Part shown: piece by piece, positions 34,708 through 43,267 of the stretch
Position numbering within the stretch: the first letter of the stretch is position 1
How the letters are laid out: each line of letters opens with the position of its first letter
Origin: Ruminococcaceae bacterium UBA1741
GTDB lineage: Bacteria; Bacillota; Clostridia; Oscillospirales; Acutalibacteraceae
Reading direction: 5' to 3'
DNA: 63,640 nt
NCBI GenBank assembly: GCA_002315685.1
Contig: DCHX01000013.1
Span: forward strand, 1-63,640
The notes under the pieces: model-generated
Told to the model about the DNA's origin: nothing
Databases searched by the model: none
What the model saw: only the letters and a program-made list of their open reading frames with translations
Translations under genes and position numbers: made by a program

Positions 34708-34777
34708 AGATATTCGATTTGTAAGAAAATATCGGATAACGGTTAATATTTTCCTATAAAAAATATATTAAAAATGC

Positions 34778-34806
34778 TTGAAAATAACAAAACGATTTGA
34801 TATAAT
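34778..34806 (+). promoter_or_regulatory. promoter of the DUF1846 gene
   Basis: TTGAAA (34778-34783), 17-bp spacer, TATAAT (34801-34806). Confidence 0.75.
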
Positions 34807-34834
34807 ATTTTTTTGTAGAAATGAGGGGTATAAT

Positions 34835-36319
34835 ATGACAAAAATAGGATTTGATAATGACGAATACATAAGATTGCAATCGCAAAATATTCGCGACCGT
34901 ATTTCGATGTTCGGCGATAAGCTGTATGTTGAATTCGGCGGAAAGCTTTTTGACGATTTTCACGCGTCCCGTGTTCTTCCCGGCTTTCATCCCGACTCAA
35001 AGGTCAGAATGTTGCTTGAACTTAAAGACGATGCCGAAATAGTAATCGTAATAAATGCGGATGCGATTGAAAAGAATAAGCGCCGCGGCGATCTCGGAAT
35101 TACCTATGACCTTGATACCCTCAGACTAATAGACGCTTTCAGAGGAATCGGTCTTTATGTGGGCAGTGTTGTTATTACAAGGTTTACGGGACAACCCTCT
35201 GCCGTTGCCTTTGAAAACAGGCTTAAAACCTTAGGCATTAAAACATACAGACATTATCCTATTGCCGAATATCCGAGCAATATTCCCCTTATTGTAAGTG
35301 ATGAAGGCTTCGGTAAAAACGATTATATAGAAACCGAAAGAAAATTAGTTGTAATTACGGCGCCCGGTCCCGGAAGCGGTAAAATGGCTACTTGTCTTTC
35401 TCAGCTTTACCACGAGCATAAGCACGGAATCAAAGCCGGTTATGCAAAATTTGAAACATTCCCGATTTGGAGTATTCCGTTAAAGCACCCCGTAAATATT
35501 GCTTACGAGGCTGCAACAGCCGATCTTAACGATGTCAATATGATAGACCCGTTCCATCTTGAAGCTTACGGAAAAACAACCGTAAACTACAATAGAGATA
35601 TTGAAATATTCCCGGTTCTCAACGCTATGCTTGAACGCATTTTAGGGGAGTCGCCGTATAAAAGCCCTACCGATATGGGTGTTAATATGGCGGGTTTTGC
35701 GATTTGCGATGATGACGCTTGCAGAGATGCCGCAAATCAGGAAATCATAAGAAGATACTACAACGCGCTTGCAAATGTAAGACAAGGCTTAGGTGAAGAA
35801 TCGGAGGTTACGAAGATTGAGCTTCTTATGAACCAATTAAAGCTCACAACCGATGACAGACCCGTAGTTTCCGCCGCTCTTAATAAGGCTCAGCTTACCG
35901 ACGGCCCCGCTACATCCATTGAACTTCCAAACGGAAAAATCGTAACGGGAAAAACTTCATCATTACTCGGTGCGTCTTCTTCAATGATACTTAATGCCCT
36001 AAAAGAGTTAGCGGGTATTCCCGACAATATTGATTTGCTGTCGCCTACCATAATCGAGCCTATTCAAAAGTTAAAAACCCAAACACTCGGAAATCACAAT
36101 CCGAGACTTCATGTTGACGAGGTTTTGATAGCACTTTCTATATGTGCCGCTACGAGCGATATTGCAAAAAAAGCACTTGCGCAGGTTGAAAAGCTTAAAG
36201 GTCTTGAAGCCCATTCAACAGTAATTTTAGCCCGTATTGATGAACAAACATTCAGAAAATTAGGCGTAAATATGACTTGCGAGCCTAAATATCAAACTAA
36301 AAAATTATTCCATTCATAA
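34835..36319 (+). CDS. DUF1846 family protein
   Basis: 494 residues, the usual length of the DUF1846 (UPF0371) family, soluble and cytoplasmic. The family is widespread in Firmicutes; its cellular role is not established. Conserved blocks are seen throughout: TAPGPGSGKMATCLSQLYHE near residue 180 with a glycine-rich possible nucleotide site, ETFPIWSIPL, and DPFHLEAYG. ATG at 34835 follows GAGGGG. It is monocistronic, with a promoter upstream and a hairpin downstream. Confidence 0.9.
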   Translation: MTKIGFDNDEYIRLQSQNIRDRISMFGDKLYVEFGGKLFDDFHASRVLPGFHPDSKVRMLLELKDDAEIVIVINADAIEKNKRRGDLGITYDLDTLRLIDAFRGIGLYVGSVVITRFTGQPSAVAFENRLKTLGIKTYRHYPIAEYPSNIPLIVSDEGFGKNDYIETERKLVVITAPGPGSGKMATCLSQLYHEHKHGIKAGYAKFETFPIWSIPLKHPVNIAYEAATADLNDVNMIDPFHLEAYGKTTVNYNRDIEIFPVLNAMLERILGESPYKSPTDMGVNMAGFAICDDDACRDAANQEIIRRYYNALANVRQGLGEESEVTKIELLMNQLKLTTDDRPVVSAALNKAQLTDGPATSIELPNGKIVTGKTSSLLGASSSMILNALKELAGIPDNIDLLSPTIIEPIQKLKTQTLGNHNPRLHVDEVLIALSICAATSDIAKKALAQVEKLKGLEAHSTVILARIDEQTFRKLGVNMTCEPKYQTKKLFHS

Positions 36320-36323
36320 ATTG

Positions 36324-36355
36324 TTAGGGAGCATCAAAGGATGTTCCCTAATTTA
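36324..36355 (+). terminator. terminator-like hairpin after the DUF1846 gene
   Basis: Stem TTAGGGA / TCCCTAA with extra CATC/GATG pairing inside, followed by a short T-run (TTT). An ATG inside the hairpin (36341) opens the next reading frame but is unlikely as start. Confidence 0.6.
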
Positions 36356-36373
36356 ACGAAAGAAGATTATAAA

Positions 36374-37555
36374 ATGAGTTATACTTTTTTGTTTTCGTTA
36401 GCACTTATACTTTTATTCACAAAGCTGTTCGGTCTTATGACCGCAAAGGTGCATTTGCCCCAAGTTGTAGGCGCCTTAATTGCGGGAATACTTTTAGGAC
36501 CATCGGTTTTCGGTATTCTCGACCAAAGCGACTTTTTAACTAAAACTGCCGAAATCGGTGTAATAATGCTTATGTTTTTAGCGGGTATTGATACCGATTT
36601 GGAAGAATTAAAGCATACGGGACTTATTGCCTGTCTTATTGCCGTTATGGGCGTTTTTGTACCTATTTTGTTTTGCGGAGGAATATACCTTATTTTCTTC
36701 TCAAAAGGCATAAATTACCTCTCCCTTATGAAAGCCGCTTTTGTAGGTGTTGTTTTTGCCGCAACCTCCGTAAGCATTACGGTTGAAACATTAAACGAAA
36801 TGGGAAAGCTCAAAACAAAGGTCGGCACCACCCTTTTATCCGCCGCAATTATTGACGACATAATCGGAATTGTGGTTTTAAGCATTTTAACGGGTATCGG
36901 AGATACATCCGTAAAGCCCGTGCTTGTACTCGGCAAAATTCTTTTGTTTTTTGCATTTACTCTTGTTGTGGGCTATATTGTATATCGTATTTTCAAGAAA
37001 ATCACGGTTGAACATTCGCATACAAGAAGGCTTTCGGTTTGGGCACTTGCATTTTGCTTTTTGATGGCTTTTATCGCCGAGAGATTTTTCGGTGTTGCCG
37101 ATATTACGGGTGCGTATTTTGCGGGTGTTATTCTTTGCAATTTAACCGATGTAAGACAATATGTTGCAAAAAAGGTTACCGCCGCTTCTTATCTTATTTT
37201 TTCGCCCGTTTTCTTTGCAAGTATAGGTCTTAAAACAAATGTTTCAAGCTTTAATATGAAAATACTGCTTTTCACGGTTTTTCTTATATTAGGTGCGGTT
37301 TTGTCAAAGGTAATCGGTTGCGGATTTGCGGCGCGTGTTTGCAGAATGAAGAGTTCGGATTCAATTAAAATAGGTGTCGGAATGGTGGCGCGCGGAGAGG
37401 TAGCTTTAATGGTTGCCCAAAAGGGTATCACTGCCGGATATATTGACGAAGCCATACTACCCGCAATAGTTATTTGCGTTGTTTTCGCCGCTCTTGTTAC
37501 ACCTGTACTCTTAAAGCTTTCTTACCGCAATGAGCAAAGCTTACAGCCCGAATAA
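36374..37555 (+). CDS. cation/proton antiporter, CPA2 (KefB/NapA-like)
   Basis: 393 residues with about twelve membrane segments, no C-terminal TrkA domain. VVGALIAGILLGPSVFG near 33, GVIMLMFLAGIDTD near 65 and VGVVFAATSVSITVETL near 115 are typical of the CPA2 exchanger family. IIDDIIGIVVLS near 152 carries the paired Asp that binds Na+ and protons. ATG at 36374 is chosen; the earlier ATG at 36341 is within a terminator hairpin. Its 3' end overlaps the convergent spoIID by 34 bp. Confidence 0.88.
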   Translation: MSYTFLFSLALILLFTKLFGLMTAKVHLPQVVGALIAGILLGPSVFGILDQSDFLTKTAEIGVIMLMFLAGIDTDLEELKHTGLIACLIAVMGVFVPILFCGGIYLIFFSKGINYLSLMKAAFVGVVFAATSVSITVETLNEMGKLKTKVGTTLLSAAIIDDIIGIVVLSILTGIGDTSVKPVLVLGKILLFFAFTLVVGYIVYRIFKKITVEHSHTRRLSVWALAFCFLMAFIAERFFGVADITGAYFAGVILCNLTDVRQYVAKKVTAASYLIFSPVFFASIGLKTNVSSFNMKILLFTVFLILGAVLSKVIGCGFAARVCRMKSSDSIKIGVGMVARGEVALMVAQKGITAGYIDEAILPAIVICVVFAALVTPVLLKLSYRNEQSLQPE

Positions 37556-38502
37556 TAATGGTTTAGAATTTCTTCATAGCTACTTCCGTTTTCAGCCATA
37601 CTTTCGGCACCGTTTTGGCTTAATCCTACACCGTGGCCATAACCGAAAACGGTAAATAAATATGTGTTGTCCTTATATTCCAAATCAAAGGTGCAGGAAC
37701 GCAGTGAAAAGAGCTTTTGAAGTGTTGAGGATTCTATATTTACCTGACCTACCTCGACACTTTCCACTCTGCCGTTTTTTGTTTTATTTATCTTTTTTAC
37801 AGACTTGGTTTCTTTGTAATCCAAGTCTGTTTCTTTCTTTATTTTCTCTGCAAAATCCTCTTGCTTTACAGATACCGTGCTTATGTATTTAGGACTTAAT
37901 TTATCGTATGAACTGTCAACCGATTTTAAGTATTCTATTTCGCTTCCCCATACCTCTTTTGCGGAATATGTTTTACCGCTTGAAACGGCGTGATACACCG
38001 CTAAAATCGGCTTGTTGCCGTATTCTAAAAGCTTTTCGTCTGTTTCTTTAATTACCTCGTCAAGCTTATTTTTGTTTTGCTCGTATCCGCTGCCCCATTT
38101 TTCTTTAAGCTCATCATAATCAAGATAGCTTTGGTCTATTGTATAGTCATCCGTAATATCGTAATCCTTATTTGAATTCATTTTTTTGTAACACGCAAAG
38201 GTATAAGCGGCAACTGCCTGTGCCTTTAAGGCTTCTTTCTCATAAGAAATAGGCATTTCGGCGGCAACACAACCGAAAATATAATCTTCTCGACTTAATT
38301 CCACCACCTTGCCGTTTTTCCGCTTTACAGTGAACTTATCATAAAAATACCCGTTGTTTTCTTGCTTGTCGTAGCGAACCTCCGTTAAATTTTTTGAGGC
38401 TTTTTGTGCCGTATTGTCTTGTTTTGTCGGCTTTATAATCAAAAGCGGAGATACCGACATAATAAGGATTAAGAGAATAAAAAAGCATATTGTTTTTTTC
38501 AT
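37522..38502 (-). CDS. spoIID: stage II sporulation protein D
   Basis: 326 residues, one N-terminal membrane segment, then an extracellular lytic transglycosylase domain. GCVAAEMPISYEKEALKAQAVAAYTFA near residue 95 contains the catalytic Glu of the SpoIID/LytB family, and YGHGVGLSQNGAESMA near 288 is the conserved C-terminal motif. It removes septal peptidoglycan during engulfment, so the organism probably forms endospores. Spacing of the motifs and length fit SpoIID rather than LytB. Confidence 0.9.
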   Translation of the reverse strand: MKKTICFFILLILIMSVSPLLIIKPTKQDNTAQKASKNLTEVRYDKQENNGYFYDKFTVKRKNGKVVELSREDYIFGCVAAEMPISYEKEALKAQAVAAYTFACYKKMNSNKDYDITDDYTIDQSYLDYDELKEKWGSGYEQNKNKLDEVIKETDEKLLEYGNKPILAVYHAVSSGKTYSAKEVWGSEIEYLKSVDSSYDKLSPKYISTVSVKQEDFAEKIKKETDLDYKETKSVKKINKTKNGRVESVEVGQVNIESSTLQKLFSLRSCTFDLEYKDNTYLFTVFGYGHGVGLSQNGAESMAENGSSYEEILNHYYSGCKLCSLR

Positions 38503-38532
38503 AATTTTTTCCTTTTATTTTTTGGTTTTATA

Positions 38533-38561
38533 TTGACTTTTCGATATGGATTTAGTACAAT
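38533..38561 (+). promoter_or_regulatory. promoter of the membrane-protein gene
   Basis: TTGACT (38533-38538), 17-bp spacer, TACAAT (38556-38561). Confidence 0.65.
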
Positions 38562-38610
38562 ATATAATGTATTTTTATACTATATTTTTATTTTTTTCAG
38601 AGGGTTGTAA

Positions 38611-39444
38611 ATGAAGTGTAGAAATTTATTTATGATACTGTATGCAATTACACCTGTCGCTGTAATAATAAGATTGTTTCAGGTGCTTAAATATACCGAC
38701 TGTAAAACCGGATTTTTCAGTGCCGATTATCTGAATAAAGCCGAGTTTTCCACTATTGTTTTTGTTGTTTTAATCATTATTGCTTCCGCCCTTACCCTTA
38801 CCGTAAAGCGTTGTCCCTTAAAAATACCGAGGGTAAGCCCTTCATTAGGCGTGGCGTCCGGCTTGTTGTTTGCGGTAGTTATGCTTAAAACCTATTATTT
38901 TGCTTTAAGCATACTTTCGGGCAAATCTTCTTTTTCGTTAGTTTGGTTGCTTCTTGTTGATTTTGCTACCGCCGTTTTCTTGTTATTCTATGCCGCAAAG
39001 GCTATTTATTCGTTCCATATTAAACGGATTTGTTATGTAGCACCTCTTGTATTTTTTATTTCAAATTTACTTGTCTTTTATGTTAAAACATCAAGAATGT
39101 CGCTTATACCCGAAAATGTTTTCTATGTGTTGGCGGCGGCTTCTACTACTGTTTTCTTCTTGTATTTTGCAAAAATCGCCAATACTATTACCACTAAAAA
39201 TTCCCACAAAATACTTTTCTTCTTCGGTATGCTTTCGATTGTTTTCTCCGAAGCCTTCTCGATACCTCAGCTTGTGAGTTTGGTTGTTAACAAGAATACT
39301 TATCTGCACAATGAGCTTTCTACCTATTTGCTTTTCTTTGTCAGCGGAATTTTTGTTCTTGTTTTCTTAAAACAGTTTTTCAGAACTAAGAATTTAGAGA
39401 AACACAGCAGTGATTCCGATAACTCAAAAATTCTGCCCTACTAA
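38611..39444 (+). CDS. unknown eight-segment membrane protein
   Basis: 277 residues with seven or eight hydrophobic stretches; loops are short and basic (RIFKRICY-type, KTSRMSLIPENVFY). No family recognised. ATG at 38611 follows AGAGGG. It is divergent from spoIID with 108 bp between, and has its own promoter. It might be a sporulation or envelope protein by position, which is speculation. Confidence 0.7.
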   Translation: MKCRNLFMILYAITPVAVIIRLFQVLKYTDCKTGFFSADYLNKAEFSTIVFVVLIIIASALTLTVKRCPLKIPRVSPSLGVASGLLFAVVMLKTYYFALSILSGKSSFSLVWLLLVDFATAVFLLFYAAKAIYSFHIKRICYVAPLVFFISNLLVFYVKTSRMSLIPENVFYVLAAASTTVFFLYFAKIANTITTKNSHKILFFFGMLSIVFSEAFSIPQLVSLVVNKNTYLHNELSTYLLFFVSGIFVLVFLKQFFRTKNLEKHSSDSDNSKILPY

Positions 39445-39511
39445 TTTAATTTTTATTTAGTTTCTTTTGGGATATAATACTAATTAAGGCGAATAGATTG
39501 GAAGTGATACA

Positions 39512-40798
39512 TTGGAAAAGTTTGTTATTAACGGAGGAAAGCCCTTAAAAGGAACCGTGCGAATAGGCGGTGCTAAAAATGCGGCTGTTGCTATTCTTCC
39601 CGCCGTTTTGCTTTCCGATGAACCTTGCATTATTGAAAATTTACCCGAAATTTCCGATGTTTCCGCCCTGCTTCGTGCTATTGATTTTTTAGGTGCGAAG
39701 ATAAGGGTTATTGATAAATCAACTGTCGAAATCGACCCTACAACCGTAAATTCGTTTGTAGTTACAAAGAGAATTTCCGAGGGTATGCGTGCTTCGAGTT
39801 ATTTTTTGGGCGCGTTGCTCGGTAGATGTAATAAAGCCCGTGTTGCACCTCCGGGAGGTTGCGACTTCGGGGTAAGACCTATTGACCAGCATATTAAAGG
39901 CTTCGAGGCTTTGGGTGCTAAGGTTACTATCGAAAACGGTATGATTTTTGCAAAAGCCCCTTCGCTTGTCGGCTCTTCCGTTTATCTTGATGTTGTTTCG
40001 GTAGGCGCTACTATTAACATTATGTTAGCCGCTGTTAAGGCAAACGGTCTTACCGTTATTGAAAATGCGGCAAGAGAGCCTCATATAGTTGACCTTGCGA
40101 ACTTCTTAAACTCTATGGGTGCTAATATTATGGGTGCCGGTACGGGTGTTATTAAAATCCGTGGCGTAAGACATCTTCACGGTGCGAGTTACAGCATTAT
40201 TCCCGACCAAATCGAAGCCGGAACTTATTTAGTTGCCGCCGCCGCAACCGGTGGGGATGTTACCATTACAAATGTTACCCCTAAGCATCTTGAATCAATT
40301 ATCGCAAAACTAATCGAAACGGGTGCCGACATTACCGAATATGACGAATCCGTCAATATAAAAATGACCGGCCGTCCTAAAAAATGTAATGTTAAGACTA
40401 TGCCGCATCCGGGATTTCCTACCGATATGCAACCTCAAATTGCTACCTTACTTGCAATATCCGAGGGCACAAGCATTGTTACCGAGGGTGTTTGGGATAA
40501 CCGTTTCAGATATGTTGAGCAATTAACCCTTATGGGTGCAGATATTCAGGTTGACGGCAAGTCCGCCGTTATTACGGGTGTTCCGAGGCTTAAAGCCGCT
40601 CCCGTCAGGGCGGTTGACCTTAGAGCCGGTGCCGCTATGATTATTGCGGGACTTATGGCAAAGGGCACTACTACCGTTGAAGATATCGACCATATTGACC
40701 GTGGATACGAAAATTTGGTTGAAAAGTTTAGGGAGCTTGGTGCCGACATCAAGCGATATGACGACCACTCGGAACTGAATATCGTAAAAAATGCGTGA
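39512..40798 (+). CDS. murA: UDP-N-acetylglucosamine 1-carboxyvinyltransferase
   Basis: 428 residues; first committed step of peptidoglycan synthesis, transferring enolpyruvate to UDP-GlcNAc. N-terminal GGAKNAAVAILPA with the Lys-Asn pair and the PGGCDFGVRP loop with the catalytic Cys are intact, so it should be fosfomycin-sensitive in principle. Start is TTG at 39512, supported by GGAAGTGAT. A -10-like TATAAT at 39472-39477 is seen without a clear -35. Confidence 0.95.
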   Translation: MEKFVINGGKPLKGTVRIGGAKNAAVAILPAVLLSDEPCIIENLPEISDVSALLRAIDFLGAKIRVIDKSTVEIDPTTVNSFVVTKRISEGMRASSYFLGALLGRCNKARVAPPGGCDFGVRPIDQHIKGFEALGAKVTIENGMIFAKAPSLVGSSVYLDVVSVGATINIMLAAVKANGLTVIENAAREPHIVDLANFLNSMGANIMGAGTGVIKIRGVRHLHGASYSIIPDQIEAGTYLVAAAATGGDVTITNVTPKHLESIIAKLIETGADITEYDESVNIKMTGRPKKCNVKTMPHPGFPTDMQPQIATLLAISEGTSIVTEGVWDNRFRYVEQLTLMGADIQVDGKSAVITGVPRLKAAPVRAVDLRAGAAMIIAGLMAKGTTTVEDIDHIDRGYENLVEKFRELGADIKRYDDHSELNIVKNA

Positions 40799-40800
40799 TT

Positions 40801-40836
40801 TTAAGTGTGGTATTTATTGCCACACTTAAATTTTAT
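40801..40836 (+). terminator. hairpin between murA and walJ-like gene
   Basis: Stem TTAAGTGTGG / CCACACTTAA with a 9-base loop, followed by ATTTTA. Partial terminator; the next gene is only 18 bp on. Confidence 0.65.
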
Positions 40837-40854
40837 GAAAGGAATGTGTTTTGT

Positions 40855-41643
40855 ATGTCAAGAATTTGTCCGCTTTTCAGTGGCTCAAAAGCTAACTGTA
40901 CATATATTTCGGGAACAACGGGCGGTATTTTAGTTGACATCGGTTGTTCTTATAAGTCGTTTTTATCGGCGCTGGAAAAAATAGGCGGAAAGCTTTGCGA
41001 CATTAAAGCCGTTGCTATTACCCACGAACATTCCGACCATATTGCAGGACTTAAAACCTTTCTGAAAAACAACAATGTTCCGCTTATTGCCTCAAAGCAA
41101 ACCCTTAACACACTTGCCGATAATAATTACATACCTATAAATGTCGATGTTATTGAAGCGGATAAGTGCGATATTAACCTGTTTGACATAAGCATCAGGC
41201 GTTTTGCTACAAGCCACGATTGTTTGGGTTCAAGCGGATATTCTATCACTTTGCCAAACGGCAGTGTCGCAAGTATTTGTACCGATACGGGTGTTTTGAC
41301 AGATGATGCGAAAAAATCCGTTTTAGGCTCAAATATTGTGCTGATAGAGTCTAACCACGATGTTACAATGCTCAAAAACGGTCCCTATCCGCCACAGCTT
41401 AAAATGAGAATTCTCTCCGATTTAGGTCATCTTTCCAACTCGGCTTGTGCCGATTTTTTGCCGACTCTTTTAAGCCACGGCACAAATCGAATTATTTTGG
41501 GACATTTAAGCCAAAAGAACAATAACCCTATGATTGCAAAATCTACCGCCGAAAATGCTCTTTTTGAGATTGGTGCAAAAGAGAATATTGACTATTTACT
41601 CTCGGTTGCAAAGCCCGATAACAACGAGGTGATGTCCTTTTGA
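40855..41643 (+). CDS. MBL-fold hydrolase, WalJ/YycJ-like
   Basis: 262 residues. Metallo-beta-lactamase motif THEHSDHIAG near residue 60 (HxHxDH), FATSHDC near 122, CTDTGVL near 142 and HLSQKN near 223. The family includes WalJ (YycJ), a 5'-3' exonuclease-like protein tied to cell-wall and replication control. ATG at 40855 follows GAAAGGAA. It overlaps rlmH, the same order as the yycJ...rlmH segment in many Firmicutes. Confidence 0.88.
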   Translation: MSRICPLFSGSKANCTYISGTTGGILVDIGCSYKSFLSALEKIGGKLCDIKAVAITHEHSDHIAGLKTFLKNNNVPLIASKQTLNTLADNNYIPINVDVIEADKCDINLFDISIRRFATSHDCLGSSGYSITLPNGSVASICTDTGVLTDDAKKSVLGSNIVLIESNHDVTMLKNGPYPPQLKMRILSDLGHLSNSACADFLPTLLSHGTNRIILGHLSQKNNNPMIAKSTAENALFEIGAKENIDYLLSVAKPDNNEVMSF

Positions 41644-42119
41644 TTAAGATAAAAATTGTTTCGCTCGGCAAACTTAAAGAGGACTATCTCCGTTTGGCTT
41701 CAAGCGAATATCAAAAAAGATTATCCCGTTATGCCTCACTTGAAATAGTCGAGCTTTCCCCCGTTTCGCTGCCTGATAATCCTTCAAAATCTCAAATAGA
41801 CGGCGCATTGAATACCGAAAGCGAAATGATAGCAAAGCAAATACCGAAAGACTTTTTCGTAACGGCTCTTTGTGTTGAGGGCAAAATAATTTCGAGCGAG
41901 GAATTTGCCGAAAAAATTTCTTCGCTTTCAAATATCGGCAAAAATCTTTGCTTTATTATCGGTAGCTCTTATGGTCTTTCAAATAAAATAAAAGAGAAAG
42001 CCGACCTTAGACTTTCTCTTTCAAAAATGACCTTTCCGCATCAATTATTCAGAATTCTTTTGCTTGAACAAATATACCGTGCTTTCAAAATAAACGAAGG
42101 CTCTACATATCATAAATAA
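41640..42119 (+). CDS. rlmH: 23S rRNA pseudouridine1915 N3-methyltransferase
   Basis: 159 residues, SPOUT fold with C-terminal trefoil knot: FIIGSSYGLS near 103 binds SAM and MTFPHQLFRILLLEQIYRAF near 130 is the knot motif. Methylates position 1915 in helix 69 of 23S rRNA. Start TTG at 41640 overlaps the previous stop; GAGGTGAT lies upstream. Normal length. Confidence 0.95.
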   Translation: MIKIKIVSLGKLKEDYLRLASSEYQKRLSRYASLEIVELSPVSLPDNPSKSQIDGALNTESEMIAKQIPKDFFVTALCVEGKIISSEEFAEKISSLSNIGKNLCFIIGSSYGLSNKIKEKADLRLSLSKMTFPHQLFRILLLEQIYRAFKINEGSTYHK

Positions 42120-42149
42120 TCCCGACTCCTCACGGAATCGGGATTTTTT
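42118..42149 (+). terminator. terminator after rlmH
   Basis: AATCCCGA / TCGGGATT stem followed by T6, overlapping the stop codon region of rlmH and facing rpsI. Confidence 0.85.
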
Positions 42150-42162
42150 GTAAGACAATAAA

Positions 42163-42561
42163 TTATCTCTTTGAGAACTGCGGTGCACGACGAGCGCCTT
42201 TGAGACCGTATTTCTTTCTTTCCTTCATACGAGGGTCTCTCGTTAAGAAGCCGGCTTTTTTAAGCTCAGGACGAAGTTCTTCGTTGAACTGTAAAAGAGC
42301 ACGGGAAATACCGTGACGGATTGCACCTGCCTGACCTGTAACGCCACCGCCGGTAACGGTGCATACAATATCAAACTTATCAGCAGTTTCGGTCAAGGTA
42401 AGCGGTTGGCGAACAATAACTTTAAGAGTTTCAAGACCGAAATAGTCATCTATATCTCTACCGTTAATTGTTACATTTCCTGTACCGTTATAAACGCGAA
42501 CACGGGCAACAGAACTTTTTCTTCTGCCGGTGCCGTAAAAATATGGCTTTCCTTCAAACAT
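42163..42561 (-). CDS. rpsI: ribosomal protein S9
   Basis: 132 residues, complete. YYGTGRRKSSVARVR-type N-terminus (here FYGTGRRKSSVARVR) and the C-terminal RRAPQFSKR tail that reaches the P-site. Standard partner of rplM, 17 bp downstream of it. Confidence 0.98.
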   Translation of the reverse strand: MFEGKPYFYGTGRRKSSVARVRVYNGTGNVTINGRDIDDYFGLETLKVIVRQPLTLTETADKFDIVCTVTGGGVTGQAGAIRHGISRALLQFNEELRPELKKAGFLTRDPRMKERKKYGLKGARRAPQFSKR

Positions 42562-42578
42562 TATTTCTGTCTCCCTTC

Positions 42579-43004
42579 TTAATCTATCTTTTCAGGCTTT
42601 TGAGCAACCTGAGCATAGTTTTCGCCGGCATATACATGAAGTCTTGTAAGAGCCTTTCTACCGATAGTAGTATCAGGTACCATTCCCTTAACAGCGAGTT
42701 CCATAGCAAGCTCAGGACGAGTCTTCATAAGAGTTGAATATTTAACCTCTTTAAGACCGCCGATGTAACCTGTATGACGACGATAATACTTGTTTTCTAA
42801 TTTCTTTCCTGTAAGCACTGCCTTATCAGCGTTGATAACAACAACATTGTCGCCGCAATCAACATGTGGAGTAAATTCGGGTTTGCCCTTACCGCGAAGT
42901 AAATCGGCAACCTTAACAGCAGTTCTGCCAAGTGGCTTATCTGCAGCATCTACTATATACCATTTACGCTGAACTTCGGCAGGTTTTGCCATAAATGTTG
43001 ACAT
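42579..43004 (-). CDS. rplM: ribosomal protein L13
   Basis: 141 residues. The body from KWYIVDAADKPLGR to the C-terminal YAGENYAQVAQKPEKID is typical L13. ATG at 43004 is taken, after GGAGG; an in-frame codon further upstream would add five residues and has no ribosome site. Promoter at 43050-43078 leaves a ~40-nt leader, too short for a folded ribosomal-protein leader. Confidence 0.98.
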   Translation of the reverse strand: MSTFMAKPAEVQRKWYIVDAADKPLGRTAVKVADLLRGKGKPEFTPHVDCGDNVVVINADKAVLTGKKLENKYYRRHTGYIGGLKEVKYSTLMKTRPELAMELAVKGMVPDTTIGRKALTRLHVYAGENYAQVAQKPEKID

Positions 43005-43049
43005 AATCAAAACCTCCAAAAATTCTAATCTAAAATAATCAGCTTTGTT

Positions 43050-43078
43050 ATGATAACACAGTAACTAACTTATGTCAA
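43050..43078 (-). promoter_or_regulatory. rplM-rpsI promoter
   Basis: Minus strand TTGACA (43078-43073), 17-bp spacer, TATCAT (43055-43050). Confidence 0.8.
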
Positions 43079-43114
43079 CAATATTTTTTCAAAAAATTAA
43101 ACTGTAAACCGAAA

Positions 43115-43147
43115 TCTCTTGTTTTCTTCGATTTTCTCTTGTTTTCT
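43115..43147. repeat. two 13-bp direct repeats upstream of the rplM promoter
   Basis: TCTCTTGTTTTCT at 43115-43127 and again at 43135-43147, a 20-bp (two-turn) period, 37 to 69 bp upstream of the -35. Purine-rich on the rplM strand. Could be an activator site or UP-like element. Confidence 0.5.
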
Positions 43148-43202
43148 CGTTTTTGCTCACTTTCTATTTTTTGAATTTTTTCGGTTTTAATTGAAAATGC
43201 GA

Positions 43203-43231
43203 TTGAATTTGTAGTATAAATATGTTATCTT
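43203..43231 (+). promoter_or_regulatory. promoter of the ymdB-like gene
   Basis: TTGAAT (43203-43208), 17-bp spacer, TATCTT (43226-43231). Confidence 0.55.
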
Positions 43232-43267
43232 ATATTTACTATATATACACATTAAAGGATTTATTAT

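Noticed and set aside
36341..36373. Earlier ATG for the cation/proton antiporter
   Set aside because: It is inside the terminator-like hairpin after the DUF1846 gene; the ATG at 36374 is better placed.
42313..42737. Open frames antisense to rpsI and rplM
   Set aside because: Opposite strand of conserved ribosomal protein genes; no independent evidence.
43005..43049. Ribosomal-protein leader RNA upstream of rplM
   Set aside because: The mapped-by-eye promoter leaves only about 40 nt of leader, too little for a known L13 leader fold.
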